This document shows, one piece after another, positions 35,188 to 50,200 of a stretch of 64,000 nt of DNA (within the stretch, counting starts at the first letter, position 1; each line of letters begins with the position of its first letter). This DNA is from Larimichthys crocea (lineage: Eukaryota > Chordata > Actinopteri > Sciaenidae), in assembly GCF_000972845.2 (NCBI RefSeq), contig NC_040017.1, forward strand, positions 26,673,954 through 26,737,953, in the 5' to 3' direction. The notes below the pieces were generated by a model. It was not told the DNA's origin. It did not search any database and was given only the letters and a program-made list of their open reading frames with translations. The translations under genes were made by a program, and so were the position numbers.

Positions 35188-35235
<48 letters not shown>

Positions 35236-38200
35236 TATATACTAATCCTGACATGCACATACTCACAAAAACTCTGCAGGACACACATCTGCAGGTTTCC
35301 AGGCTTTAGCAGCAGTGATACAGGATCAGATCCTGCCATGTAAGTACAGCAGAAGCCCACGGCTGCTCTTTATTACGCTTCAGTGCTACAGCTCGGCTTC
35401 GGCATAAAATGCTTTGTGTAGCATTATTCAGACCCTCCTGCAACATTCACGCTGCACGCTCGCCTAGTAGCTGTCTCCTGGGACTCAGTATTGTCATGCT
35501 AGGGCTGGCTACCTAACAGACTTAGGTTGTTGTGCGCTGAGCGACTCTCTGCAAAGAGGATTTTGAATATGCAATATTGCTGACTGGACTGAATTTTACA
35601 CCGTGCACATGTTGATAAATAAATGAATAAATATGTTGTGTGATGCTCACTGTTGCAAACTAGTTAAAGAGAAGTGTCAGTGTTTAATCTGAATCACATG
35701 TTGTCAGGCAATTAGTCCAGTAGACTGTGCATAGATTTAAACGAGACTCATCAGTACAAAAAATGATTAAACGTCCAGTGTGTGAGATTTATTGGCAGGA
35801 GTGGAATACAACATTCATTAGCTTGTTTCCTTTAGTTCATAATCACCTGAAAATAAGAGCTGTTGTGTTTTTGTTGTCTTAAAATGAGGCCTTTGTATCT
35901 ACAGTGAGAGATCAAACACTGATCTCGATATGGCCTTTTGCTTTTTATGGGAATTTCGCACACACATGCTTTCAAGGAGAGGGTGAGGCGTGGTTGGGAG
36001 AGTATTCATTTGGTTGCAGTTTGCAGCTTCACTGCTAGGTGCCACTAAATGCTCCACACTGGACCTTTAAGAAAGAAATTCAGCAATGCCTGTGTTGTAT
36101 TTTTATTGTGTTTTTAGTAAGACTAAGCAGCTATAACCATACAGTTCAGACTAGCTGACTGCTAGATTTGCCACCATTAACTGTGATCTTGGCTGTTGTC
36201 CTGCTCACCAGTCGATGGCCTATTCAATTTTGCATGTGCTCAGAAATGTGTGTGTGTGATTATGAAAGAAGTGAGGATATAGGGAAAAGATGGTTGGCTA
36301 ATAGGCAACAATGAGCAGTAAATAAGCAGGTAGGGCCTTCAGTCAGTGTGTCCTGAGCAGTTTATCACATTTTAACTGTTGATTTTATAGTTTGTTGATC
36401 CAGGCCTGTTTCCATTACACAATTATTTTTTGAAACACAAACAAAATTTAGTCTAACACACGTTTATAAGGGCAATAAATGTATTTAACACAACATTTAA
36501 AAGCTGAAAGTAATGCAGGGTGGAGCATTGTGCAGCGTTGGCTTGAGATTTATGTTGTTCAAGTGCCTTCCAGTTTTCTTTCTCCCTCTTGCTCTTTGTC
36601 TCCTCCTCCTTCATCTCCACCTCCTTTCCTCCTTCCTCTGTGGTGAAAGTGAGACTTTGCTTTGTCCAGTCAGCAGGCAGGGCCAAACCACTGCAGTGAC
36701 TGCACACAGGCAGAAAGAGAGAGAGAGAAGGGGAGGTATGACAGGCACAGGAAGAGGTCATCCTTATGTATGTCCTGAATACACAGATAGTAACAGACAG
36801 TTGCAGTGGCATCAGTTATAATGTTCAGTGTGTATGGTTGGCTGAGTATCCTTGTGTTGTGTGTTTGCTTACCCAGCATACTGCCAGCTTCTGCTGTTTA
36901 CAATAAATGGAGACACATCATACTGTACTCTCATGACATGTGATGTAGATTGTGTGTTCAGCAGAGGAAAAGAGTTGGTGCAGACTTAAACTTAGCAACT
37001 TAAAACAACGTTTCTGTGTTCAACATGTTTCTCCCACAGTCGTCTGTAAGAATTGTTAGATTTGTATTGATTGATTGATTATTTGTCATTTGAATCACTG
37101 ATAAATCATTAAATCTATTACTCACAAGTTACTAGCCTATAGTGATTAAAAAAAACTGCTTCCTCTCACTCAGCCAAAGAAATATTTATTGTACATTTTT
37201 ATGAAACAGTGGAAAGCATGCAGCTCTTCTAATTTGTGAAATCTAAATGTTAAAGTAATTGGTGATAACTCTAACTCTAATCTCATTGTTCAGAAATCAT
37301 TGAATTCATGTAACGATCTAAATAAATATTAAGTGTAATAGACAAATAGCATTTTATTCCTGATTCTTGCACAGTGCTTCGTCATATTGTTTATGTATGA
37401 ATTATGGTGTCTCTGCTGCAGTGATACTTTCACAGTGTGACTCTCAGGATTTCATTTATGTGTTTATGTGTGTGTGTGTGTGTGTGTGTGTGTACGTGCA
37501 ATGCTGTGCCTAACGACATGGGTAGCAGCTGATTCCAGGGTGTCATGTCCCCAATTACCTTGGATCATGTCACTGTGATGTGATTGGTTGAATGGCTGTC
37601 ACTGTTACCTATCATCAGGCGCTGTAATGGCTCTTCACTTCCTCCTCAGCTCTTATTGCTTTTGTCTGTTTCACTGTGTGCGTTGAGGGTTCGGGAACAG
37701 TGTCAGTGTGACTCTGACCTTTTTACGAGTGATTAAAATAGAGCTGGAGTTGAAACACCTGAGTCTATCAGAGCCTAATACAAATCTTAAACGTGGTTAT
37801 GTTCATGTTGGACAGTCTGTAGTAGTCAGATACAGCCTCAGTACTCTCACCACACAGACGCAGTCTTAATAATGGACAGATAAATAACTTCATGTGTGTG
37901 AGACAGAAGCTGTTGGGCCGGTGCCACGGTGTCTCTCCTTCAAACACTGATCTGTTGCTTCTCTGTGTTCTTGTTCAGATCCAGGTGATCAAAATAGAGA
38001 CAGAGGACAACCGAGAAACTCGCTCTGCCAAGGATGCCCTGCTGCTCTGGTGCCAGATGAAGACCGCAGGGTGAGCAGTGAAATAAAAATACAGGAAACT
38101 CTAAACTACAAATGTGAATTTCATAATCAGTATCAAGTTGATATGTTAGTGTTACGTTGATGCTCCTTGCTTTACATTTAAAGTTACAAAAGGTTTCCCC

Positions 38201-41200
38201 GTGCTTTAGGTACTCTGAGGTCAACATCCAGAATTTCACCACCTGCTGGAGAGACGGCCTCGCCTTCAATGCACTCATACACAGACACAGGTACGTAGTA
38301 TTTCTAACACATCTTCATAGCATACTACTATGTTTAATTATTATACACGATGACAGCTGCGGATAGAAAGCAGTGGGGATGTGTGTCAGTTTTTTATTAT
38401 TCAGATGTTGTAATATTTTTCAGTTTTCCTGAATAAAGGGTTTGGCCATCATGCAGTTTTAGTGTTAGAGCTGTACACACATGACATGTCATTGTCTTCA
38501 TGCCATCGTCTTCATGTCATTGTCTTCATGTCATCGTCTTCACGTCATCCTCTTGTGCCCTCCAGACCTGACTTGATAGAGTTCCACAAGCTGACACGGT
38601 CCAATGCAACCCACAACCTCCAGCAAGCCTTTAACATCGCTGAGCAGCACCTGGGTCTCACCAAACTCCTGGACCCTGAAGGTGAGGATGGTTCTGGGTG
38701 AATGTCAATCAAACCACATTATATTCAGTAATATTTTTAATAGTGATCTTATTTTACTCACTGAGATAAATAGTTACTGTGTGGCTGCTTAAAGTTAACT
38801 TCTCGGCTGTTTGTCTCAGATGTGAACACAGAGAACCCCGATGAAAAGTCCATCATCACTTATGTGGTCTCCTACTACCACTACTTCTCCAAGATGAAGG
38901 CTCTTATTGTGGAGGGCAAGAGGGTTGGCAAGGTAACAAAAACATACATGGACAGATAAATTATATAAAATGATATATAAATTATTGTGCATCCTTCATT
39001 TCCTGTGTTTGCTTCTTCCTCTCTGAATCTGCTCCCACCCTTCCTCCGTCTGTCTGTCAGGTACTAGACAACTGTATCGAGGCAGAGAACATCATCAACC
39101 GCTACGAAGCCCTGGCCTCAGACCTGTTGGACTGGATAGAGAAGACCATCGCGGTCATCAGTAATCAGAAGTTTGCCAATTCGCTGACCGGAGTTCAACA
39201 GCAGCTGCAGGCCTTCACAACTTACTGCACAATAGAGAAGCCCATCAAGTGCGTTTTCTGAAATTTTTGAATAACATCTCGATATTTTAGTGCCATGCAA
39301 ATGCATTTGAATATTAATCTATGCATACTCTGTACTGAGCATGTATTTCCACACATTGCTAACTCAGTTTTTTAGTGTGTTTTGCAGAGCATCATGATGT
39401 AGCCTGAACATCTAGTTAAATCCTAAAATGAATAATTCCACTATATGCTATCATTATTAAAGTAAATGTTTTTATTAGGGGCTCTGCCTTAGTTCAGGAA
39501 ATATAACCATATGGGTTCAAGGCGGTGATATACACCCAGATGTTCATACAGTCGACTACCTCACAGTGATGAATGGCCATGACACTGGACAGCAGGGTAG
39601 CACAGAAATCGTCCTTTACCAGGAGTCCTCAGACGTCCCTGTCAGCAACATTCATGCTACGAGTGTCCTTCAGCAAGACGCTGAAACAATGACCAACTTC
39701 TAGCTGTAACTTCAAGTGTCTCCTTTGACCCTTTTTCTGTTTTTCCTTGAACAAAGTTGGAAGTACTTTCAGCGTTGACAGAGAGGAGACCACATAAAGT
39801 TTTCTGTTTCTCTCTCAGGTTTCAGGAGAAGGGGAATCTCGAGGTCCTCCTCTTCACCATCCAAAGCAAACTCAGAGCCAACAACCAGAAACCCTATGTG
39901 CCTCACGATGGGAAGCTCATCTCAGACATCAACAAGGTCAGACATCATCAGCTCAGTCATTTATATACTGTCACCTTTTACTAAACAATTATGTGGCAGC
40001 TGATGAGTGAGTTACTGATTAAATCAAACTTTGGCATCACTCTTTAACAGCTGTACTATTATTATTATTATGTTACATTGAACATTTCTTTTGTCATTTC
40101 CTGTCCAGGCCTGGGAGAGGCTGGAGAAGGCGGAGCATGAGAGAGGCGTGGCTCTGCGCAAGGAGCTGATTCGTCAGGAGAAGCTGGAGCTGCTGGCTCA
40201 GTGCTTTGACCACAAAACCACTATGAGACAAGCCTGGCTCAATGAGAACCAGAGGCTTGTATCACAGGTAGGACTGTCAACTGTCTAAAACTGTGTCCCA
40301 CTCTGTTTTCATCAGCCTCACACCTTACATCGTTTTGTTTTGTCTACAGGACAATTTTGGCTATGACCTACCAGCAGTCGAGGCAGCAATGAAGAAACAC
40401 GAGGCTATCGAGGCGGACATAGCTTCGTATGAAGAGCGAATCGGGGTGGTGGTGGAGCTTGCCTCAGAGATGGAGTCAGAAGGATACTACGACATCCGGC
40501 GTATCTTGGCACGAAAGGAGAACATCCTGGGCCAGTGGAGTCTGCTGAAGGAGCTGGTGGCTGGGAGGAGGACCCGCCTGGAGAAGAACCTGGCCCTGCA
40601 GAAGACATTTCAGGACATGGTGTACATGATCGACTGGATGGAGGACATACAGGTACTGAAGGCTGTGTTTTATCTATAAGAAGACATTCAAAGAGAAATA
40701 GAAGGAAGGAGTAGAAGATAAAACAACTGAAAGACATCCTGATGTCATCCCTCCACCTCTCTTGTCTTCCCTTCTCCTCGTCTCCTGCTCTCTCTCAGGT
40801 CCAGCTGCTGTCGAAGGACTTTGGGAAGCATCTTCTGGAGGTGGACGACCTGCTGCAGAAACACAGCCTGCAGGAAGCCGACATTACAGTGCAGGCTGAG
40901 AGAGTGGAGACACTCAACACCGCTGCACTCAAATTCACCACTATAGAAGGTACAGTATATACACACACATTTATCTTGTTTATTGTGTATATGACTGGTG
41001 ATGAATTTCATTGTATCGGTCTGCCTCTTACAAGACAACATAGGATAGACTTCATTGATCTTACAATTAGTTTCTTATCACAAATTCTCCTGATATCAAA
41101 AGTCTGAAGTCGTCGAGGTTCTTAGTTTGTATTGCCTGTTATGTAGATGGAAAGAAACCTTAATATGCACAATGCAGAATAGTGATTAAGTCAAGGCTAT

Positions 41201-44200
41201 AAGAGTGTGTAACAAACAATATATTATCTGTATATTTATACTGGTACATAATAAAAAATATGAGGCATTTGGATTGTAAACAACCGCTTCTGAACTTGTG
41301 TTTTCTGTGATAGACTGACTGAATGAATCAAGATGGAGGCAATGATCCAGTATTGATTTCATGTAGTCAAGTGAAGATGGATTTGACCTTGAGACAAGTT
41401 GAAAATAGATTTTTGACACTTGATATCAGTAAGACAATCTGCTCAGTGTGCGTACATGTTTTTTTTTTTTCTTGATTTTGTTCAGGAGTCCAGCTCAGAG
41501 TTCACTACTGTAATGAATGAAGTGCTGTACCTGTGCTTCATTTTTGTTGTCTCCCAGGTTACCAACCATGTGACCCTCAGGTGATCTGTAACCGTGTCAA
41601 CCACGTCTCGTCCTGTCTGGAGGAGCTGAAACAACTGGCAGTTAAAAGACGCTCTGAGCTGGAGGAGTCGAGACAACTTTGGGCTTTCTTCCAGGTAGGA
41701 CACAATTTTCACATCATTCACACTGGCCACCCGGAAACTAAGCAGGGTTTGAACTTCTCTCAAGCTCTCATTTTTCACTCTTTACACATCTATTTTGTAA
41801 CCTTTCAACTGTGCAATCAAATGCAAAACTATAAATGCTTTACAGGAGAGACTGTCTGAAAATGTGCACTGTTAGCTGTTATATTTGAACAAATATTGTG
41901 TCAGCCACTCTGTATGACAGCGTTTCACTCGCCTTTGAGTGTGGCCTTTAGATACAATAGTAGACACAAAAAGAGGTGTGAGTCCTTGTGTTTGGATTTC
42001 CAAAGAACTGAATATTTATTTTCCCAAACCTGCCTACAGCAGCTTTAAAATCATACAGACCAAAGCTTGTTTTATTTTTTATTTCAGGACCTCAATCTGT
42101 TACACAAACAGGACAGGCCCATGTTTAAATATGCATTAATTAATCTATACTACTTTTATCAACGTCTATTTCTGGCCTTAAGCATATTTTAAGTTTACCA
42201 CATTTTCATACAGCTCAGTAAGCCAAATAATAAGAGGAGCGATCTAACATCTAATGTCAGCTGAAAAGGTGATAAATAACAGAGCAAAATACTGTAATAA
42301 TAGTAGCACTTTGTTCTTTGCTGCTTTGCATGAGAACAAGCTGTTTTGCAGTGCTGGTTGCGCCACACCTGAGCACATTAATTTGTGTTTTACAGCAGAT
42401 CTATACTACAGTGTTTATAATGAATAACCCAGACGTCTCTCTTAAAGGCAGAGAAGGGGTAAAAAATTCTGACCTGATTAGTTACTCACATACAAAAAGA
42501 AAAGTCCAATAAAACTGTCTTTTATGGACACACCCTCCAATGTTCTTTCATTAGCACTTTGTCATTCGTGTTGTTTTATTTCATGCGTCAGACTTGGCCT
42601 GCGTCTGTCTCTTTAAAAAGCTGTCCGTCACTTTGATGACACAGAAGTGATGAACGGGTTGTTAATGCTAGTGAATAAGCTTTTAAAATGAACTATTGAA
42701 AGTAATGAGTATATAATGAGAACAGTGGATTTCTTTGTGAATGAATCATTGGTTCACACAGTTTGAATCACTTATTATATCACATTACTGATTAATCTGG
42801 ATAATTTCCCGTCTGCTTTTTGGGCGGCTCTCTGAAACAGACATCAGTGTCAGAAAGACTTCCGGGATTACATTATTTCTGATGTCTAGTTTTTCATTCT
42901 TCTTCTTAGACTTTAGGTTTTCTCTTTTAATATATTTTTTTGTCTAAACGTGAATCTGAACTCTTCTTTGTCTGTTCGTTCTTCTGTTAGGAGCTGGAGG
43001 AGTCGGAAGCCTGGATCAGGGAGAAGAGCTCCATCTTGGGCGCTCAGGGTTATGGGAAGGATCTGAGCAGTGTGCTGAAGTTACTACAGAAACACAAAAC
43101 TCTGGCTGGAGAACTGCTGGCTCACCGGTCGCTGCTGCAGGTGTGTGTGTGTGTTTTTGTTTTTATCTGTCAGTGTGAGAGTCAGCACCTGGGATGCCTC
43201 CGGTACCTCGAGTTTCTGTACTGAACTTCACGTACTTCAGTGAATTTATGCATTAGCATTTAGAAACAGAGCTCACATACAAAAGGAACTTTACTAACTA
43301 AAATAATTTTGAACAGTGCGGAAAGAAAGAGTTTTTGTTGTTGATGCTTTTATGATTGTACTCCTGTTTAAAACATTTAAAACGTCTCTGTTTAGTTCAT
43401 CTCTGTAAGTCACCTACATAAATCTTTATGCAAAGTGTCTGAAGACAGATTTATTATTAACAGCTTTAACAAAAATATGAATGTGCCAAAAAAGAAATCT
43501 CAGCTCTTCAAAGGTTGCTCACAAAACTTTTCCATCCTCCAGAGCATGACAAGATGCTACATATTACAGTGTATGTATTGTTGAAGAACATGCCAAACAG
43601 GAGACCTTAAAGCAATTTTCTTTAGATGCAAAACCCTCTGCATCAAAAGATTAAGTTTCAAATATTGGCTAGTGTTCCACTTTACTGCATAAACACTGTT
43701 ATCAAAGCATAGTAACACTGTTATCCCTCCATCCTCCCCCACTCCTCCAGAACACCATGAAACGAGGAAAGCAGATCCTCAGTGAGAAGAGCTTTGGCAC
43801 GGCGGGGATCCAGGAGCGCATCATGGAGGTGAAGAGCGAGTGGAAGAGGCTGGAGGACCAGGCTGCGCAGCGTCTTGGCCACCTGCAGGAGGCGCTCAAC
43901 TTTTTTCAGTTCTCCACGGAGACGGACGACCTGGTGGCCTGGCTGCAGGATGCTTACCGGCTGGTCTCCAGTGAAGACTTTGGACATGATGAGTATTCCA
44001 CCCAGTCTCTGCTGAAGAAACACAGAGGGGTCAGCGAGGCTATCGACAAACATCGTCTGCATGTAGTGGCACTGCGCAAACACATGGTGGCGCTGCCTCT
44101 GCAGTACCGTGAACAGGAGGTGGGTAAAAGGAACACGGAAAGGATGCAACCTGTTTGTTTTTCTTGTCAAAAACATCATTTCTTTTACCCGTCTGTGTTT

Positions 44201-46161
44201 GTCCTCTCCTGTCTTCTGCCTCTCCTCTCTGCAGGAGGTGCAGGTGCGTATGGGAGAGGTGGAGCAGCTGTACACAGAGGTGATTGAGGTAGCGGTGCTC
44301 AGACAGCAGTGGCTTCATGACGCCCTCGCCGTCTACCGCATGTTCAGTGAGGTCAATGCCTGCGAGCTGTGGATTGATGAGAAGGAGCAGTGGCTGGACA
44401 AGATGGAGATCCCTGAGAGGCTGGAGGACGTGGAGGTGGTGGCACACAGGTGAGGGAAAGAGTGGAGAAGAGGAAGGGAGGAGGTTTGAAGGGTTTCTGT
44501 CATTATATACCCGCTGACTGTCTACAACAATGTCCTTTGTTGTAGGTTTGAGAGTCTGGACCAGGAGATGAACAGCCTGATGGGAAGGATCCTGGACGTT
44601 AACCAAATAGTTCAGCAGCTCCTGGATGGAGGTCATCCATCTTCTACAGAGGTCAGAGGTTGTCAGGATCACCTCAACTCCAGGTAATGATTCAAAACTG
44701 ACCTTCCCAACAAGTACAATCAGTACTCCGAGTACAAGTACAACCGCATGTACTCCTGCTGACATCAACAATTACAACAACTTTACAAAACACGGTGATG
44801 CTCAGCCAGCAATTCTACTTGTACTTCTACAATACACACTAAAACTAAACTTCAGTTACAACCACTACTGCTGATAAACTCACAAATCCACTATGTGAGA
44901 TTAGTTTATTTAAAGTGTTTTACCTGAGGCACAGAAAAGCATCCGAACATCATGCAGAGCAGAAATCTAACAGAAAGTAGAATTAAGTAAAATTAAATTA
45001 AATGAACTTGCATGTTTCAGTACAGTTACTGTGCAGTGAATTAGGAAATATGTACAGTCATATTATAGCTGCCACTATTAATAATCAGAATATCAACAAA
45101 GGAAATATACTTTAATAGTGAACCACAACTATTATCTCCATACAGACTTAGACTGTCTCTGCATATACTCGCTAACACAGACATAAACGTGATATTTGTA
45201 CTTCTTGGAACTACAAAGCAGAGTTTGAACATCAGATCAATACTAACAAAAATCAGTCATGACTTGTGATTACTGCTGCCAACGTGTTACCTGTCTGTTA
45301 AATAGTGCTCTCTGTCCTATTTACTCCCAGGAGGGTGGAGGAGTAGGTAGGAGGAGAGGGAGGTGGACTGACACATAGAGAAAAAAGAGAGATGAGAGAA
45401 GAAACATTTCGTGGGCTTGTGTGATTATTCAGAGGAATTCATACTCACACAGTGTTTAGTAATTGTCTTTTGACAAGCCACTCGTGTCCTGTCAGTTGCT
45501 GTCTTGATAAGAGACTGAACACCTACCTGCTTTCTCATCTCTGCAGAGCCTGAGAAGATATGAAATGTAAAATAGCAGCATGTATCTCCTCCTAGTGTCT
45601 CTCTCTCTTTCTCTGTTTGGCCGACATATTTATTTACACTAACATCCGGCCAGGTCGACCCTGTGATTGGATTGGCTTTTTTATCCGTCTCAGTCATGTT
45701 CACATGTTACGTCTGGCAGCAGACTCCATGATGGCCGGGTGTCCATGAGTCTTGTGACCTTGGCACATGGCGTTGGTCTCAGGGCGACCATCTGTGCCGG
45801 TTGCCTCAGTTAAGACGAGACCGGCGGAGAGCAAAAATAAGATCAAATAAACACGTCTCATCTCTTCTTGTCGCCTTCTCTGGTATCAGTTATTAATTTT
45901 TCACCTTAGCTGCATAATATTTAACCTTCAGTGTTAGAAATGTTTGTGTGTAAATTCCCTTTAACTTTGTTCATTAGATACAATGAAACATCAGCAATCC
46001 TCAGCGGAACAAAGTGCATTAATCTGGTTTATTGGTTCTTATCCTGGGCAGCACCAATGCTGCTGGAGAATAAAATAAAACAATATATTCAGTATACTAT
46101 GTTTTTATATATATATATCTATATATTATATATATAATATATATATATATATTATAGTATA

Positions 46162-46199
<38 letters not shown>

Positions 46200-49100
46200 A
46201 GAGTGTTGAATTGAGAGAAATGAAGCAGTTCTTAGTGACGTCAACGCTTTTCATACTCTGTTTTTATACGTGTTACCTCACCTTACCTTCTTATCAATTA
46301 TTCTATTTTTAGGCCTTGACTGTGACACTGCCGTTATTTTAAGAACTCTAAAAACACAAATTAAAGGCAAAATGAAATGAGTTGTTTTTCTTTTTGTGGA
46401 TAAAGCCGTGCTCCTCCTGTGTGAGGTGCATCACAGTAACCCCAACCCTGGGCAGATGGGCAGATGGTGGAGGGGGGGTCGCAAACACCATCCTGGTTAC
46501 TTGTGGGGGTTGTGACTCTGAACGGTTGATCGTGTTTAAATGGAAAATTCAAACTATATATCCTATTAGTTAAATTTTTTCACAGTTCTGTTATTTATCT
46601 ACTACAGTCATTGTTATTATGTTATGTTCACAGCTTTTTATGATTAATATTTGGACTTAAAGTCAAGATTTACGTGAGCATACGTTCATGGTGATCCTTA
46701 GTTTCATTTATAAATGCATAAAACAAATACATATGAAGCTGCAACCTCCATCACACACATACACCCCCCCAACAATCATCACCACCACCATCATGTTGCA
46801 CCTATAAGACTTTTGCAGCTCTGAGCTCAGTGTCACTGAGCTGTTTTCCTGCCTGCCTGCTGAGCGCTCTGTCTGCTTCTCAGCTACTCTGCCATTACCT
46901 CATTACAGTCACAAGTATCTGTGTGTGTGTGTGTGTGTGCATCTGTGCATGTGTGTGAGTGTGTGTTTTCTTGGCTGAAAGGGTGTGTATTGAGACCTGC
47001 TGGTCTGGAGCAGAATCAGGAGAACATATTGTATGACGATATGGTAAGCAGAAAAACGAGGCCTGAGCTGAAGCCACATCACAGCAAACAGAGACAGTTC
47101 TTATCAGGTCATCGTGATAATAAGTTTAACATGAATGATTGATTTTTTGAACTGGAGCACTCGAAGGCTGGTTTTTAAAAACATGGTAGTCTTACTGTTA
47201 TTACCTTTTCAAACTATATGACGTAATAAGGAGGAACATGAAGGACTGAAATCAAACTGAAAACTCCACAATAAATCACGACTGTCTTCACTATCACATT
47301 TCTCCTTCACAGTAGCACACTCCCCTCTCTTCAACCTTCTCAAACTACACTCAGTTTCACTCCTGTCTGTCACATCGTGCCAGGTGGAACAGCATCGTGG
47401 AGCTGGTCGAGCAGAAGAAAGATCAGCTGGACTCGATGTTACGCCTGCAGAACTACCTGCTGGAGTGTGCCGAGATCAAGTCCCAGATCCAGGACAAGAG
47501 AAAAGCCATCGACGCCACTCAGTACATGGGAAGTGACCTGGGAGGAGTCCTGGCTCTGCAGAGACGCCTGTCCACCATGGAGGGAGCCCTGTCTGTCCTG
47601 GAGCCCAAACTACTCCATCTACAGGTATGGAATTATGGGAAAATACATTTACTGTAGAAATGTTAAACTAAGATTAGAGTCCATCAGACATGGTGACAGA
47701 CAGAAGCCTTGTGGGCTTTTATTCCTATAAATAAATGAACTATTTTTAAAATATCAGCGAGCGTGATGAACCACAAAAGATACAAATACGTGGATGTGAT
47801 GATTTCATACGTAGGTTGTATTGTGCCTCATAAAAGGCTACATTCATCATAACGCTGTCTCTGTTTGGTGATGTAGGAAGAGGCAGAGCATCTGGCCACA
47901 GCCCACCCGGGTCGGGCCATGGAGGTTCTCGTGCCGTTTGATGGCATCAGCTTGGAGTGGGAGGAGCTGAAACGCACCCTGCAGGGCTGTGAGGACTCGC
48001 TGATGGTGGCCAGCAGGCTGCAGAGCTTCATACAGGTACACAGGGAAAGTCCGTGTATAAGGAAAAAATACTATTACTGATGATGAAACACACAAGTTTA
48101 ACCTCAACCACACATGATCTGCCTTTATTTTCAAGTACATTTGTTAATCTGCACAAACTTTTGTAGTGTAGAATTAATGAACTGTACATCATGTACCTCT
48201 CCCTCTTTTGTAAGGATTTGGACTCGTTCCTCACCTGGTTGGTCCAGACTCAGACAGCTGCCGCCTCAGACCAGCTGCCCAATGACCTGGAGGAGGCGGA
48301 GAAACTCATCAACAAACACGCTGCTCTAAAGGAGGAGATTGGACGGTGGGTTACTGAAGGCTGTTCTGATAATCTAATCTTTAACACATCAGGTGTTCAG
48401 AAAAGATTTGAATGGGTTACTGTTGTTTTCCACGCAGGTACGAAGAGGACTACGAACGCCTGCAGGCCATGAACGAGCTGCTGGAGTCCGAGGAGGCTCC
48501 TCTCCCTCAGGCTGCCCTACAGCAGTGGCTGCAGAAGCTCGACGTCGGCTGGAACAAACTGCTGGAAATGTGGGAGAGCAGGAGAGAGGTTCTGGTCCAG
48601 GCTCACATTTTCCATCTGTTCCTGCGAGATGTCAAACAGGCTGAGTCCTTCCTCAACAACCAGGTGAGACAAACAAAGACTAAGCAGGTGATCACAGTTC
48701 GGGTTGTATGAAATACAGCTTTACTGTTTGTAATGATATGCACCTGTCTTTCTATGCAAAGATGCATTACCATCGTCTACTCGATGCACACATTAGCAGA
48801 GCCTCTTTTATTTGCTAAATTTAAATTACTAAACTTTTTTTTTGCGACATTAGAGAAATTCTGTTAGATCGAGACCGACAGCCAGAAAACGACAGCTGCT
48901 GTATGCAACATGTATGATGTGCTTTTATGTTGGTGACGCTTCTCAGAGCTCGTCTGGCTGGCACAGAGGCAGAGACAAATCCTCCTCTGCTCTGCTCTTT
49001 TTCCCCTTTTTCTTCTGATGGCTGCAGACCAGAGGGAGCACACAAAATCAGGAGAGAAAAGGAATATGCAGCTCAAACGGAGCTGTCGATAAGATGTCGC

Positions 49101-49587
49101 TGTTTTCTTTCTTTCTTACTTTTTGGGCCAGAAACTAAAAATATACATGCATGTGTAATAATGAAGCAAAGTCAGAGACAGGAAAAGAAACAAACTAACT
49201 TCTCAAAGCCCTTGAAATATGTTAGGGTGCAACGTGAGGTCAACATCTGAGAAACGTTTTGGGTGCCATCCTGGTGTTTTCATGAACGCAGGCCAAATGT
49301 TGCTGCAGAGTGTCAACTGGACTGCTGGGTGTGGTCGGCTCAGCCCTGCCAGCTCTGAGATACAGAGAGAGCGAGGCAGAGAGAAAAGACGAGAGAGAGA
49401 GAGTGGGAGCGTGTGTGTGCACGTGTGTGTGTGTGTGTGTGTGCGTGTGTGTGTGTGTGTGTGTCAGCAGGTGTCCCTGTGTTATGTGATATTAGAGCAG
49501 GAGTTGTCGAGGCAGCAGCTTCCAGTAACTCTAGATCTACATTGTGGAGGAGGAATTGTTGGCAGCCTCCTCCTGATGCTGAAGTCT

Positions 49588-49629
<42 letters not shown>

Positions 49630-50165
49630 CAGTACATAGGTATTAATAGGCTTGTGTAAATTATGCTTGCCTCTTATTGGCTAAATCCTGTCCGTGATTC
49701 TTAAGTTACTGTGCAAGTATTTGGTTTGCAAAGATCATACCTCTGACCTTAACTGGATTTATGCAACAGTGTCATGAATGAAGTGTGTGTGTGTACTGTA
49801 GTGCATATAGGGCACATGTTACTACAAAATATAATGCTCTGGTTATTTTGACAGACATTTAACAGCATAAATAATTAGTATTATAATTTAAGTGATGTTT
49901 TTGAAGTAATATCCCATCTCGTTTTCAAGTTAAGAATATCGTCTGGGTCGTTTAAGCACAGAAGAATTTAGTTGCATATATTATAATGTAAGTATTCTTC
50001 TTGTATTACCATATAAATATGATTCCAGCACATTCCCAGCTCTACAGGTCAGCCTGTGTTAGACCTCTGTCTTGCAGGCTACATTGCTGTATTTAATCTC
50101 AGCATCACATGGGCAGTGGTTTGTTTTTCTAATCTGAAATGTCACAGGCAGAGCTGCCCTTGACT

Positions 50166-50200
<35 letters not shown>

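Larger units (their letters stand above)
34366..37978 (+). other. sptbn4: sptbn4 intron 3
   Basis: A 3.6-kb intron separating CH1 from CH2. It holds (CA)n at 35189-35230, a 304-bp TTAA-flanked MITE-like element (35767-36070) and (TG)n at 37467-37493. No exon was recognised. Confidence 0.85.
44684..47383 (+). other. sptbn4: sptbn4 intron 17
   Basis: A 2.7-kb intron with a complex AT tract (46105-46196), a TGACGTCA palindrome (46237-46244) and a (TG)n run (46919-46940). No exon was recognised. Confidence 0.85.

Noticed and set aside
34877..35245. 122-codon open frame in sptbn4 intron 3
   Set aside because: No homology or splice context, and its tail is encoded by a CA microsatellite.
41880..42540. 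Possible interspersed repeat in sptbn4 intron 13
   Set aside because: AT-rich with several motif-like words, but no ends, boxes or coding remnants that allow a repeat call.
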